Shown here: in pieces, positions 35,039 through 43,529 of the stretch
How positions within the stretch are numbered: the stretch's first letter is position 1
Layout: each line of letters starts with the position of its first letter
Origin: Tissierella simiarum
Lineage (GTDB): Bacteria > Bacillota > Clostridia > Tissierellales > Tissierellaceae
NCBI RefSeq assembly: GCF_018917865.1
Contig: NZ_JAHLPM010000015.1
Location: 23,720-87,719, forward strand
Length of the DNA stretch: 64,000 bases
Direction of reading: 5' to 3'
Program-made: the position numbers and the translations under genes
Notes under the pieces: model-generated
What the model was told of the DNA's origin: nothing
The model's database searches: none
Seen by the model: only the letters and a program-made list of their open reading frames with translations

Positions 35039-35524
35039 ATGTTTACAATAAATCATGATGAAGCAATGGATACAAGTGTAATAGAAGAAGGGACTTATGA
35101 GGTATTAGTGGCAAAGGCTTTTGAAGATGTATCAAAAAATGGATCTATATTTATAAACTTACATTTAGTAGTTAGAAATGATGTAGATCAGAAATACAAA
35201 AATAAATATATATTTGCTAGCATATGGCAGAACAAGGAAACAGGACAGTATCATTCAGGAATGATAAATACAGTAGCGAAAGCCTTAAAGATAGAAAATG
35301 GAAAGAGATTCAATAGTTTACAGGAATTATTAGATGATTTTCTTAATAAAACTGCCAGGGTTACAGTTAAACATGAGGAATATAACGGAAAAACTTATGA
35401 AAGAGTACAGTCATGGGAACCAAGTAGATTTAATACATGTAATCATATGTTTAAAGAAAGTCAAAATACAAGTACAGGAATTAGCGGATTTTATCCAGTT
35501 AGTAATGATGATATACCATTTTAA
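35039..35524 (+). CDS. DUF669 protein, probable phage SSB-like factor
   Basis: A 161-residue protein of the DUF669 family, typically found between the phage helicase and primase. Features: VIEEGTYEVLVAKAFEDVSK, NKYIFASIWQN, KTARVTVKHEEYNGKTYERV and an end with GFYPVSNDDIPF, the D-D-I-P-F tail typical of single-strand-binding proteins. Likely coats ssDNA and partners the Sak4-like ATPase. Confidence 0.75.
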   Translation: MFTINHDEAMDTSVIEEGTYEVLVAKAFEDVSKNGSIFINLHLVVRNDVDQKYKNKYIFASIWQNKETGQYHSGMINTVAKALKIENGKRFNSLQELLDDFLNKTARVTVKHEEYNGKTYERVQSWEPSRFNTCNHMFKESQNTSTGISGFYPVSNDDIPF

Positions 35525-35569
35525 TATAGGGGAGAATTCTCCCCTTTTGCATAAAGGAAGTGATGACTA

Positions 35570-37825
35570 TTGTATGAGAATATACCAGAAGAATTAAAAA
35601 AGTTGAAACAATGGGTTTGTTGGAGATTTGAAGAGAGGAACGGAAGAAGAACAAAGACTCCTATAAATGCTAAAACAGGTGGATATGCACAATCGAATAA
35701 TCAAGCCACATGGGTTGATTTTGATACAGCAGTAAAAGTATCTAAGAATTTTTCAGGCATTGGGTTTATGCTAGGAAACGGGATATTTGGAATAGACTTA
35801 GACAATATGGATGATGAAATAGAAAAATATAAAAATAGTGATGAAGATAATATTATATCTGAATTTATACATGGATTAGGTAGTTATGCAGAATACTCAC
35901 CAAGTGGAAAAGGAATTCACATCATATGCAAAGGAAAGCTTCCTCCAGGAGGAAGGAGAAAAGGAAACTTTGAATTTTATGAAAATGGCAGATTTTTTAC
36001 AGTTACAGGAGATATAGCAAGTGAATATATAGAAGTTGTAGATTGTACTGAAACGGTTAAATATCTGCACAGTAAATATATAGGGACACCGGTGGAGTAC
36101 TCTAACACTAGACAGGAACCAAGACCTTTAGATTTAGATGAGCAACAAATAATAGATATAGCCTTAAAATCTAAGCAAGGACAGGCGTTTAATACTTTAT
36201 ATCAGGGATTTTGGGAAGGACTATATCCTAGTCAATCGGAAGCAGATTTAGCTTTTGCAAATATGCTTGCTTTCTGGGCCGGTAGAGATAAATTTAAGAT
36301 GGATTCTATATTTAGAAAGTCAGGACTATTTAGACCTAAGTGGGATTCCAGGCGAGGAGAACGGACCTATGGAGATTATGTATTGGATGCAGCTATTAGA
36401 GATTGCAGGGAAGTTTTTACACCAGGGCATGGTGTAGAAGATTACGGAGTTGTTATTCTAGACAAAGAAATTAAAAAGTATGCTTTTGATGATACAGGTA
36501 ATGCTGATAGATTTGTTGATAAATTTAGGAATAGAGCAAGATACAGTTATATAGATAGAGGGTGGTATTTTTATAATGGTCGAAAATGGGAATTTGATAA
36601 TTTAGGACATGTCAAAGGTCTTACTGAAGATGTTATTAATGATATGAAGTTAGAACTTGCATATTGTAAAGATGAAGAAGAGGAAAAAGCTTTCTTTAAG
36701 CATCTTAAATATACCAGAAACAATAGAGGAAAAACCAATATGATGAAGGAATCAGAGCATAGATTATCAATTTTACCTAGTGAGTTTGATAAGGATAAAG
36801 ATGTTTTTAATGTTATGAATGGAGTAATTAGCTTAAGAGATGGAAAATTATATAGCCATGACTATGAGAGATATTTAAGTAAAATGAGCTATGTAGAATA
36901 TACAGATAAAATTGATACTCCAATGTGGATAGAATTTTTAAATCAGATATTTGGCAATGACCAAGAACTTATCAATTATATTCAGAAGGCAGTAGGATAT
37001 TCCATGAGTGGATCCACCAAAGAACAGTGTGTGTTTTTCTGCTATGGAAATGGTAGAAATGGAAAATCTACATTCCTAGACATTATATCAGAGATTATGG
37101 GGGACTATGCTACTAATATACAGCCAGAGACTATTATGGTCAATAGACAAACTGGAGGAGCAAATTCAGATATAGCAAGGCTAAAAGGAGCTAGATTTGT
37201 AACTACAGTAGAACCGAACCAGGGAGCGAGAATTAATGAAGGATTATTAAAGCAATTAACTGGTGGAGATACAGTCACGGCTAGGCATTTATATGGCCGA
37301 GAATTTGAGTTTGAAGCAGAATTTAAACTATGGATGGCCACAAATCATAAGCCTATTATTAGAGGCAGAGATTTAGGTATTTGGAGAAGAATGCACTTAA
37401 TTCCTTTCACTGTAGAAATTCCAGATGACAAAGTAGATAAGAATCTTAAATATAAGTTGAAAAAAGAACTTACTGGAATTCTAAATTGGGTAGTTGAAGG
37501 CTGTATAAAATGGCAGAGAGAGGGCTTGGAAATGCCAAAAGCAGTAGAGGAAGCAGTTAAGGAATATAAATCTGAGATGGATGTTATTTCAGCTTTCTTA
37601 GAAGATTGTACAGTTCAAGGACCAGGAGAAGTAAAAGCCAGTGAATTGTATAAAGCTTATTCAGAATGGGCAGAGAGAAACGGAGAATATAAAATGAGTA
37701 ACACTATGTTTGGTAAGGAAGTGGGATTGAGATACGAGAGGAGAAAGACAATGCATGGTTGGTATTATCAGGGATTAAGGTTAAATGATGATTCAAAACC
37801 TTATCAGGTCAGTTGGAATAATTAA
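35570..37825 (+). CDS. phage primase-helicase (D5/P4 family)
   Basis: A 751-residue replication protein. The N-terminus (KLKQWVCWRFEERNGRRTKTP, then FGIDLDN and YSPSGKGIHI) is the bifunctional primase-polymerase type; the middle has the D5 N domain; the C-terminal superfamily 3 helicase has Walker A GNGRNGKST (about residue 490) and LWMATNHKP. It unwinds and primes at the phage origin. The start is TTG at 35570, with AAGGAAG upstream. Repeats follow directly after the gene. Confidence 0.88.
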   Translation: MYENIPEELKKLKQWVCWRFEERNGRRTKTPINAKTGGYAQSNNQATWVDFDTAVKVSKNFSGIGFMLGNGIFGIDLDNMDDEIEKYKNSDEDNIISEFIHGLGSYAEYSPSGKGIHIICKGKLPPGGRRKGNFEFYENGRFFTVTGDIASEYIEVVDCTETVKYLHSKYIGTPVEYSNTRQEPRPLDLDEQQIIDIALKSKQGQAFNTLYQGFWEGLYPSQSEADLAFANMLAFWAGRDKFKMDSIFRKSGLFRPKWDSRRGERTYGDYVLDAAIRDCREVFTPGHGVEDYGVVILDKEIKKYAFDDTGNADRFVDKFRNRARYSYIDRGWYFYNGRKWEFDNLGHVKGLTEDVINDMKLELAYCKDEEEEKAFFKHLKYTRNNRGKTNMMKESEHRLSILPSEFDKDKDVFNVMNGVISLRDGKLYSHDYERYLSKMSYVEYTDKIDTPMWIEFLNQIFGNDQELINYIQKAVGYSMSGSTKEQCVFFCYGNGRNGKSTFLDIISEIMGDYATNIQPETIMVNRQTGGANSDIARLKGARFVTTVEPNQGARINEGLLKQLTGGDTVTARHLYGREFEFEAEFKLWMATNHKPIIRGRDLGIWRRMHLIPFTVEIPDDKVDKNLKYKLKKELTGILNWVVEGCIKWQREGLEMPKAVEEAVKEYKSEMDVISAFLEDCTVQGPGEVKASELYKAYSEWAERNGEYKMSNTMFGKEVGLRYERRKTMHGWYYQGLRLNDDSKPYQVSWNN

Positions 37826-37828
37826 AAG

Positions 37829-37998
37829 TATGACGGGTTATGACGAGTCTGAGCTGAATTTCATAAACTTTTATATATAATTTTCTTCTATAGGACTTTA
37901 TAGTATAACCCTTCAACCTGTCATACCTGTCATAAGTAAGAAAAATACTATATTATATACAAATATAAAACATTATGTAAACTATATTATGTAAACTA
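37829..37998. repeat. origin-like repeat region after the primase gene
   Basis: Two copies of TATGAC(G)GG-type sequence in one direction (37829-37845) face two copies of CCTGTCATA (37917-37935) in the other. Further on, ATTATGTAAACTA is repeated exactly at 37972-37984 and 37986-37998, in very AT-rich DNA. Iterons plus an AT-rich unwinding zone fit a replication origin. Confidence 0.5.
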
Positions 37999-38012
37999 AA
38001 GGAGAGGTTGTA

Positions 38013-38402
38013 ATGGATTTAAAAAATATATCAACGGAAGATTTAATAAATGAACTAAAAGATAGAAAAGAAGTGGATGTTTATGTAAGTGGATTATATA
38101 GAAAATTTGAAGCTCAAATAAAAAAGAAGTATACGAATAATAGAGAATTCGTAAAACTTCCAGATTTCTATACACTGATAGTTATAGATGAAGATGAAAA
38201 GGTTAGGAAGATACATGTAGAAGATGGAATAATGAGAAGGTTTAGATTTGTTACAGATGATGAAAGCAAAAAAGATAAGTTCAATGAATTGGTGTATTCA
38301 AAGAACTTATCGAGAGACGATTTAGTTTTGATACTAACAACTATTAATTTAAATCTTGATATTTTTCCACAAGGTCTATTAGAGAAATACTTAGGGAGTT
38401 AA
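38013..38402 (+). CDS. phage protein, unknown (129 residues)
   Basis: Mixed alpha/beta protein (DLKNISTEDLINELKDRKEV opening, LSRDDLVLILTTINLNLD near the end). GGAGAGG precedes the ATG. Its last 59 bases overlap a minus-strand gene. Not recognised. Confidence 0.55.
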   Translation: MDLKNISTEDLINELKDRKEVDVYVSGLYRKFEAQIKKKYTNNREFVKLPDFYTLIVIDEDEKVRKIHVEDGIMRRFRFVTDDESKKDKFNELVYSKNLSRDDLVLILTTINLNLDIFPQGLLEKYLGS

Positions 38403-38643
38403 GAGAAGTAATATCTCTTACAGTTTCTATGACTTGGGAATATGGGCTAATTTTCCATACAGATATTTTTGCATCTATGTTTTCTTTATTATCATTTAAT
38501 CCAGATACCTCTAAGTCATAGTTACTGTTAATTTTACGATAAATACATTGTTCACCATCAACGGGCTTTATGGAATAATCAGAACCTAGTTTTGCACGAA
38601 TTTCTTTTAGCTTTTTAGTAGGTTCTTTTATTTCAATTATCAT
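38344..38643 (-). CDS. minus-strand accessory phage gene, unknown (99 residues)
   Basis: A 99-residue protein starting MIIEIKEPTKKLKEIRAKLG, with a perfect AAAGGAGG eight bases before the ATG on the minus strand. It runs against all surrounding phage genes and overlaps the 3' end of its neighbour tail to tail. A minus-strand TTATAAT lies about 30 bases upstream as a possible -10 box. The codon pattern and ribosome site argue for a real gene expressed on its own. Function unknown. Confidence 0.55.
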   Translation of the reverse strand: MIIEIKEPTKKLKEIRAKLGSDYSIKPVDGEQCIYRKINSNYDLEVSGLNDNKENIDAKISVWKISPYSQVIETVRDITSLNSLSISLIDLVEKYQDLN

Positions 38644-38672
38644 TATAATCACCTCCTTTAAGGTGATTATAA
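38643..38672. promoter_or_regulatory. 12-bp perfect inverted repeat at the divergent gene start
   Basis: TTATAATCACCT and AGGTGATTATAA around CCTTTA. It covers the ribosome site of the minus-strand gene and lies just upstream of the VRR-NUC gene, so it may be an operator or an RNA hairpin that masks the ribosome site. Confidence 0.5.
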
Positions 38673-38688
38673 CATAGGGAGTGATTTA

Positions 38689-39003
38689 ATGAGAGAAAAG
38701 GATGTTCAAAATGAAATACGTCTTGCTTTAAATCCATATGCAGTAGTTTTTAGAATTAACGTTGGTACCTTTATGAGTGAAACGGGAAGAATGGTATCAA
38801 CTGGAGTACCGAAAGGTTTTTCAGATCTATTCGGAGTAAGGAAATCGGATGGAAAAGCTTTTTTTATAGAAGTTAAGAATGAAAAAGGAAGGACAAGTAA
38901 ATATCAAGATAATTTTTTAAAGCAAATGAAAAAACATGGTGCTATCGTGGGGGTGGCAAGAAGTGGAGAAGAAGCAATTAGGATTATTAAAGAAGGAGTA
39001 TAA
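38689..39003 (+). CDS. VRR-NUC nuclease
   Basis: A 104-residue minimal VRR-NUC domain of the PD-(D/E)xK fold: STGVPKGFSDLFGV with Asp46, then AFFIEVKNEKG with Glu61 and Lys63, the metal and catalytic residues, and a helix with KYQDNFLKQM. Phage proteins of this type are structure-specific DNA nucleases, probably for junctions in replicating DNA. GGAGTG precedes the ATG. Confidence 0.85.
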   Translation: MREKDVQNEIRLALNPYAVVFRINVGTFMSETGRMVSTGVPKGFSDLFGVRKSDGKAFFIEVKNEKGRTSKYQDNFLKQMKKHGAIVGVARSGEEAIRIIKEGV

Positions 39004-39028
39004 TGTTGCAATTGCTAGATTTCATAAA

Positions 39029-39202
39029 ATGGAAAAATGGTGCGAAACGGCAATTATTGAAGAGCAAGAAAAAAACTATAAACATATTGTTGATGTGATT
39101 AATAATTGCAATAGGTTATTGAATGAGATTAAAAAATATGATGAATTTGTGACGGATAGCGAAATATTGAATGGATTCAAGGAGGCTAATCATGAAAGAT
39201 AA
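39029..39202 (+). CDS. small phage protein, start unclear (about 57 residues)
   Basis: The frame MEKWCETAIIEEQEKNYKHI and onward to FKEANHER looks coding (helical, charged), but its ATG at 39029 has no ribosome site; the frame is open back to 38936 inside the VRR-NUC gene. A perfect AAGGAG with ATG at 39003 lies in a different frame that stops after 31 codons. A frameshift, sequencing error or unusual start is possible. Confidence 0.4.
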   Translation: MEKWCETAIIEEQEKNYKHIVDVINNCNRLLNEIKKYDEFVTDSEILNGFKEANHER

Positions 39203-39371
39203 AAAGATAATTGTATTCTGCTATAGATATGGCCCTGGCGATCATAACACTACTAAAGTAGAGATTGAATTTGATAAAGATGCAACGGAGGAAGAAATAA
39301 ATGAAACTTATGTTGATTGGATATTGGAGACAGTTAGAGAAAAATGTACTTGGTATGAAAAAGAAGATTAA
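39192..39371 (+). CDS. small phage protein (59 residues), unknown
   Basis: ATG at 39192 with AAGGAGG seven bases upstream. Begins MKDKKIIVFCYRYGPGDHNT, then an acidic helix ending with a Trp/Cys-containing segment; looks like a compact beta-alpha fold. No family recognised. Confidence 0.55.
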   Translation: MKDKKIIVFCYRYGPGDHNTTKVEIEFDKDATEEEINETYVDWILETVREKCTWYEKED

Positions 39372-39414
39372 TAAAATATTTTACCCAATAATGAATAAAA
39401 AGGAGCTGGTTGAG

Positions 39415-39582
39415 ATGTTAGACGAGATAAGTATTAACGTTGCAGAAGCTATACCTTACAAGAGTTTTAAAGAAATGACAAATATAGTTGAAAAAGAATT
39501 GAATAAAAATCGTTATATTGAGATTTGGGACAAGTATATTTATTCAGCTGAAAATTGGAGGGAGAATGATAAGGCGGTGTAA
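39415..39582 (+). CDS. small phage protein (55 residues), unknown
   Basis: ATG at 39415 with AAGGAG nine bases upstream; earlier in-frame starts lack a good site. Helical acidic product beginning MLDEISINVAEAIPYKSFKE. Function unknown; it sits just before the sigma factor gene. Confidence 0.45.
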   Translation: MLDEISINVAEAIPYKSFKEMTNIVEKELNKNRYIEIWDKYIYSAENWRENDKAV

Positions 39583-39585
39583 TAG

Positions 39586-40956
39586 TTGTTAGATGAAAAA
39601 ATAAATAAGATGATAGAGGAAAATTTAAAGTTAGTACCCTTTGTAGTTCATTCTAAATTTAAGGTAGATGTATCTAAGAATCCTGATTTATTAGATGAAT
39701 ATATAAGTATTGGAAATATAGGATTGATTAAAGCATGCGAAGGTTTTGACGAAAATTTTGGAGGTGCATTTAGCACTTATGCAGTTCCTATTATTTGGGG
39801 TGAAATCCAAAGGTTTAGAAGAGACGTTAAAAATAGTGTTAGACTTCCAAGAAGGCTTCATAAGGCAGGAATAGAATATGGTAGAGGGATTAATGAAAAC
39901 AAGGATATTGATACTATTTGCAAAGAATCAGGAATTAAGAAAGAGGATATTGAGGAGTGGCTGGCAACTAAAGATATAGTAAATTTAGATACTCCTGTAC
40001 GAGATCCTAAAAACGAGGGTTCTAATTTAACAAGATTAGATATGTTAACGGATAATTTTAATATAGAGGAATTTGTAATAGAGGATATGAAATATAAAGA
40101 AAAGATGGAGATTCTTGAAAAAGTCTTGAGTGATATAGAGTTTAAAATTGTTAAGTTAATTGAATCGGGAGTATATAGACAGAAAGATATAGCAAAAGAG
40201 ATAGGAGTATCACAAGCACAAATAAGTAGAATTCTTAAAAAAATGACTGAGATAGTAGGACCTGTCATTGAAGAATACTATTCAGGAAAGATATCGTGGA
40301 ATGAGCTTTGTAGCAAATTGAGCATAAAAGAAAAAGTGTCTAGTAGTGCGTTTTTCGATTCAATATGTATTGCATTAAGAAATAAGTTTAAGAGTGCAGA
40401 TATTGAAGTTACAAAAGCAACAATCATTGAGAAGTTGAGAGAATTAGGGATTAATGAAAATTCTTTAACTGAAAATCAAATAGATAAGCTATTAAATGAA
40501 TTGGAGGTTTTCAATGTGAAAAAATTTGAAAAAGAAATAAATGAGTTGTGTAAGTGGCTGATGGATAATCCAGGAGAGGAATTAAATATGGGTGAAGAAT
40601 TGAAAAAACTTGGAATGTCTAGAAGCAGTATTAGTTACTATAGGGGAACTATTAAAGATAAAATACTTGAAAGATTAAAGGATCAAGGGTTAGACATTAG
40701 AGAAGTTCCTTATGGAGCTAAAGGGACAAGATTAGTTCTATATTCAAAAGAGCAGCCTATTATATCTGGGGAAGAACTAACAATACCTGTAGAAGAAATA
40801 AAACCATTAGAGAATAATATATTATTGGATATTGCAGATATACCACTTAAGGATTATAACTTAGAATTCGCAGAAGCATTGCAGAAATCTTTATCTATGT
40901 TAACAAGATTCGGAAAAAGAGCAGTATTAGATATTAAAGTAAGAGAAGTTAGCTAA
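39586..40956 (+). CDS. phage sigma-70-type factor, SigF/SigG-like, with long C-terminal extension
   Basis: A 456-residue protein. Region 2 (residues about 12-80) with SIGNIGLIKACEGFDENFG and AFSTYAVPIIWGEIQRFRRD is strikingly like sporulation/stress sigma factors SigB/F/G. Region 3 follows (about 85-135), then region 4 (about 172-222) with helix-turn-helix YRQKDIAKEIGVSQAQISRI. Residues about 236-456 are extra: they include another possible helix-turn-helix (GEELKKLGMSRSSISYYRGT, about 340-360) and no known domain. It begins at TTG behind AAGGCGGTG. It probably redirects host RNA polymerase to phage genes. Confidence 0.8.
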   Translation: MLDEKINKMIEENLKLVPFVVHSKFKVDVSKNPDLLDEYISIGNIGLIKACEGFDENFGGAFSTYAVPIIWGEIQRFRRDVKNSVRLPRRLHKAGIEYGRGINENKDIDTICKESGIKKEDIEEWLATKDIVNLDTPVRDPKNEGSNLTRLDMLTDNFNIEEFVIEDMKYKEKMEILEKVLSDIEFKIVKLIESGVYRQKDIAKEIGVSQAQISRILKKMTEIVGPVIEEYYSGKISWNELCSKLSIKEKVSSSAFFDSICIALRNKFKSADIEVTKATIIEKLRELGINENSLTENQIDKLLNELEVFNVKKFEKEINELCKWLMDNPGEELNMGEELKKLGMSRSSISYYRGTIKDKILERLKDQGLDIREVPYGAKGTRLVLYSKEQPIISGEELTIPVEEIKPLENNILLDIADIPLKDYNLEFAEALQKSLSMLTRFGKRAVLDIKVREVS

Positions 40957-40977
40957 ATAAGGAAGGGGTAAAAACAT

Positions 40978-41436
40978 ATGAACTACATCAAAGAAGCAGA
41001 AAATTATTTGAAACACTATGGGGATATGTATGAAAGTATAGAAAATATGGACAAGGAAATATCTAGATTAATTAGGGAATCAGGACCACAAGATATTACA
41101 GCTATACAATATGACATTACAGGTATACCTGGAGGATGTAAACAAGATGAAGCGATCAATGTTTTATTTAAAATTCAAATATTAACGGAAAATAGACATA
41201 ATACAAAAAAAGAACTTGAAAAGATAGATAAAATTTTAGATGAGATATCTGAAGAAGAAGGCTGTGAGTTTTATGGACAAGTATTGAGAAAATGGTATAT
41301 AGAAAGAGTTCCTAAGGAAGATATAGCAGAATCTATTGGATATTCTAGCAGGCAATCAATATATACACTAAAGGGTAAAGCTATTAGAAAATTTTCTATA
41401 AGATTATTTGGCCTTGAAGCTTTGAAAATGATATAG
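40978..41436 (+). CDS. phage late-gene regulator, ArpU/sigma-region-4-like
   Basis: A 152-residue protein with a helical first half and a C-terminal helix-turn-helix (VPKEDIAESIGYSSRQSIYT, about residues 114-133) like ArpU, RinA and DUF1492 proteins, which switch on packaging and structural genes. Position just before the packaging module fits. AAGGGG precedes the ATG, 21 bases after the sigma factor gene. Confidence 0.75.
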   Translation: MNYIKEAENYLKHYGDMYESIENMDKEISRLIRESGPQDITAIQYDITGIPGGCKQDEAINVLFKIQILTENRHNTKKELEKIDKILDEISEEEGCEFYGQVLRKWYIERVPKEDIAESIGYSSRQSIYTLKGKAIRKFSIRLFGLEALKMI

Positions 41437-41472
41437 AATGAGGGGATTCAAAAACTATAGAGGAGTGAGATT

Positions 41473-41652
41473 GTGGAGGATAAAATTGAAGAATCAATAA
41501 AGTTCTTAGAAGAAAATAATTACATCATTATAAAACGTACAAAGAAAATGTTTGAGGACATGGAAGAATGTGAGGAAATGCAGGTAAATGGCATATATAA
41601 AGAGTGTTTAAACTGTTCATGTAATATATGCGTTTGTAATCAATGGACATAA
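41473..41652 (+). CDS. small Cys-rich phage protein (59 residues)
   Basis: GTG start with AGGAG upstream. The end carries ECLNCSCNICVCNQWT: five cysteines in fourteen residues, possibly binding zinc. The first half is an acidic helix. Not recognised. Confidence 0.5.
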   Translation: MEDKIEESIKFLEENNYIIIKRTKKMFEDMEECEEMQVNGIYKECLNCSCNICVCNQWT

Positions 41653-41715
41653 ATTTGGAAAAACTCTAGACAGTTTTTTGATTTTAAATATGTTAATATG
41701 ATATTGAGTAAAAAT

Positions 41716-41762
41716 AGCAGTCAAGATTACGAGTTAATTACCTCCTTTCTTGACTGCTTTTC
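41716..41762 (+). terminator. terminator before the methylase gene
   Basis: AGCAGTCAAG pairs with CTTGACTGCT over a 23-base loop, followed by TTTTCC. It probably ends the early transcript after the late regulator. Confidence 0.7.
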
Positions 41763-41826
41763 CTATTTGTTTTGGTGTGACGGGCGGTGTATATAACCCA
41801 AGATCAAAATAAAAGGAAGTGTTATT

Positions 41827-42582
41827 ATGTTGAAACCGCCGATATCACGATTGGGTGGAAAATCAAAATTGAGAAAAACAATTATTGAAATGATACCAGA
41901 GCATATATGTTATGTAGAGTTATTCTTTGGTGCTGGATGGGTTTACTTTGGAAAAGAAGCTTCTAAAGTGGAAGTAATAAATGACATAGACAGAGAACTG
42001 ATAAACTTATTTAAAATGATTAAATATCATGCACCAGAGATAGAAAGGATGTTAGAGTATGAATTTAGTGGCAGAGATATGTTTGAAGAATATAAGAACT
42101 ATAACATAGAATATTTAACAGAGATAAATAGAGCTGTAAGGTTTTTATATTTAATAACACAAAGCTTTGGAAGTAAAGGCGATCATTATGGATATGGTAC
42201 AAATACAAAGCCTAAGCCACAAATATTCTATAAAAATGTTTTAAGTGATTTAAAGGAGAGACTTAGAAACACTTATGTAGAGAATCTAAGTTTTGAAAAT
42301 ATAATTGATAAATATGATAGAGAGTATACTTTCTTCTTCGCAGATCCACCTTATTTAGGGACCACAGGATATGAACATGAATTTGGAGAGAAAGAGCATT
42401 TATTACTTAGAGATAAGTTAAGTAATCTAAAAGGTAATTTCCTATTAACGATTAATGATCATGAAATTACAAGAGAATGGTATAAGGACTTTAATATTAA
42501 AGAAGTAGAGGTATCTTATAGCGTATCTAAAGAACAGAAGGCTAGGAAAAAATATGGGGAACTGATTATAACTAATTATTAA
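41827..42582 (+). CDS. DNA N6-adenine methyltransferase, Dam/D12 class
   Basis: A 251-residue orphan methylase. Order: SAM-binding PPISRLGGKSKLR, VELFFGAG (motif I), and the catalytic DPPY in FADPPYLGTTGYE (about residue 175). No restriction gene is next to it, so it more likely protects phage DNA or marks replication than forms an R-M system. Recognition site unknown. GGAAGTG upstream of the ATG. Confidence 0.88.
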   Translation: MLKPPISRLGGKSKLRKTIIEMIPEHICYVELFFGAGWVYFGKEASKVEVINDIDRELINLFKMIKYHAPEIERMLEYEFSGRDMFEEYKNYNIEYLTEINRAVRFLYLITQSFGSKGDHYGYGTNTKPKPQIFYKNVLSDLKERLRNTYVENLSFENIIDKYDREYTFFFADPPYLGTTGYEHEFGEKEHLLLRDKLSNLKGNFLLTINDHEITREWYKDFNIKEVEVSYSVSKEQKARKKYGELIITNY

Positions 42583-42688
42583 TTAGAAATAGTATTGTAT
42601 TTATTCAACATGTCGAAACTTGCGATATATTTATGTAGGATTTTACCCTTTCTTGTAGAAGTAATAGAGGGAAAGGAGGAGCCATATA

Positions 42689-43390
42689 ATGCAAGAGAAT
42701 ATACAAGTTTTTGTAAAATTCGGGGGAAAGAAAGATTTAGAACAACTCCAGAAAGGATACGTCCGTATGGGGAATAGGGATATATATGAGAATTTTAAAG
42801 TAGAGGATTATGAAATTAATAAAAAAGGAATAAAGAATGAAAATGAATCAACACTATTTAAATTAGGAAATAACATTAAAATCATAGACGATCCAGACAC
42901 TTACTACATACCTATATTTTGTTTATCTCAATTTGAAGTAAATAAAGTTTCCGTAGATCGGATTAAATTTAAATTTACAGATGAACAAATAAAAAAAATT
43001 CCAACAGCGTTTGGGGATCATGCATTGATAATAAACAAAAGTATGTTTATTGATAATTTTGTTAAAAATGCTGAGACTAAAAAATTAATGCCGGAACATA
43101 AAATGGTCAAATATAGCGATTCTATTTTTTTAAAGAGCCCTATAGAAGAACTTTTAAATAGCGGAATATTAGAAAGTGGGAAAATAGTAATTGGGGATAT
43201 CGATAGAGATTTTTTAGACAACTCTTTCTTCGAACTTCCAACAATACATAAATATCAAACTGAATATAGGTTTATATTAATGAATGAGAGATCCAAAGAT
43301 TATTTTTATTTTAAAATAGATACAATATATAAATATTCAAAATTATTAAAAGTAGAGGATTTGTTAAATAGTGGCACAATACAATTATAG
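42689..43390 (+). CDS. accessory phage protein of unknown function (233 residues)
   Basis: Begins ENIQVFVKFGGKKDLEQLQK, then YVRMGNRDIYEN, a central FGDHALIINKSMFIDNFVKN, and a late IHKYQTEYRFILMNE. This F-L/V-KFG, Y-M-N start and YQ-E-RF end remind me of a widespread uncharacterised family in phages and defence islands. No catalytic motif can be named. GGAGGAG is eight bases before the ATG. It lies between the methylase and terminase, a usual place for accessory genes, and is followed by a terminator. Confidence 0.6.
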   Translation: MQENIQVFVKFGGKKDLEQLQKGYVRMGNRDIYENFKVEDYEINKKGIKNENESTLFKLGNNIKIIDDPDTYYIPIFCLSQFEVNKVSVDRIKFKFTDEQIKKIPTAFGDHALIINKSMFIDNFVKNAETKKLMPEHKMVKYSDSIFLKSPIEELLNSGILESGKIVIGDIDRDFLDNSFFELPTIHKYQTEYRFILMNERSKDYFYFKIDTIYKYSKLLKVEDLLNSGTIQL

Positions 43391-43476
43391 AAAAAGGGAA
43401 TTTAAAATAGCTAAATAGCCATTAAAATACAGTACTTAATAATAAATGCCTTGACTAAAATATAAAAAATAACATC

Positions 43477-43500
43477 AGCACTCAATACTGAGTGCTTTTT
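43477..43500 (+). terminator. terminator before the packaging genes
   Basis: AGCACTCA pairs with TGAGTGCT around ATAC, followed by T5. Confidence 0.8.
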
Positions 43501-43529
43501 CCATACATATTTTTAAGGTAGGTGGTGAT

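Noticed and set aside
41827..42582. Restriction-modification system
   Set aside because: Only the methylase is present; the neighbours show no endonuclease motif. The VRR-NUC gene is 3 kb away in another transcript context.
42595..42777. 60-residue frame between the methylase and the accessory protein gene
   Set aside because: It overlaps the following gene, whose ribosome site and start are better; no ribosome site of its own.
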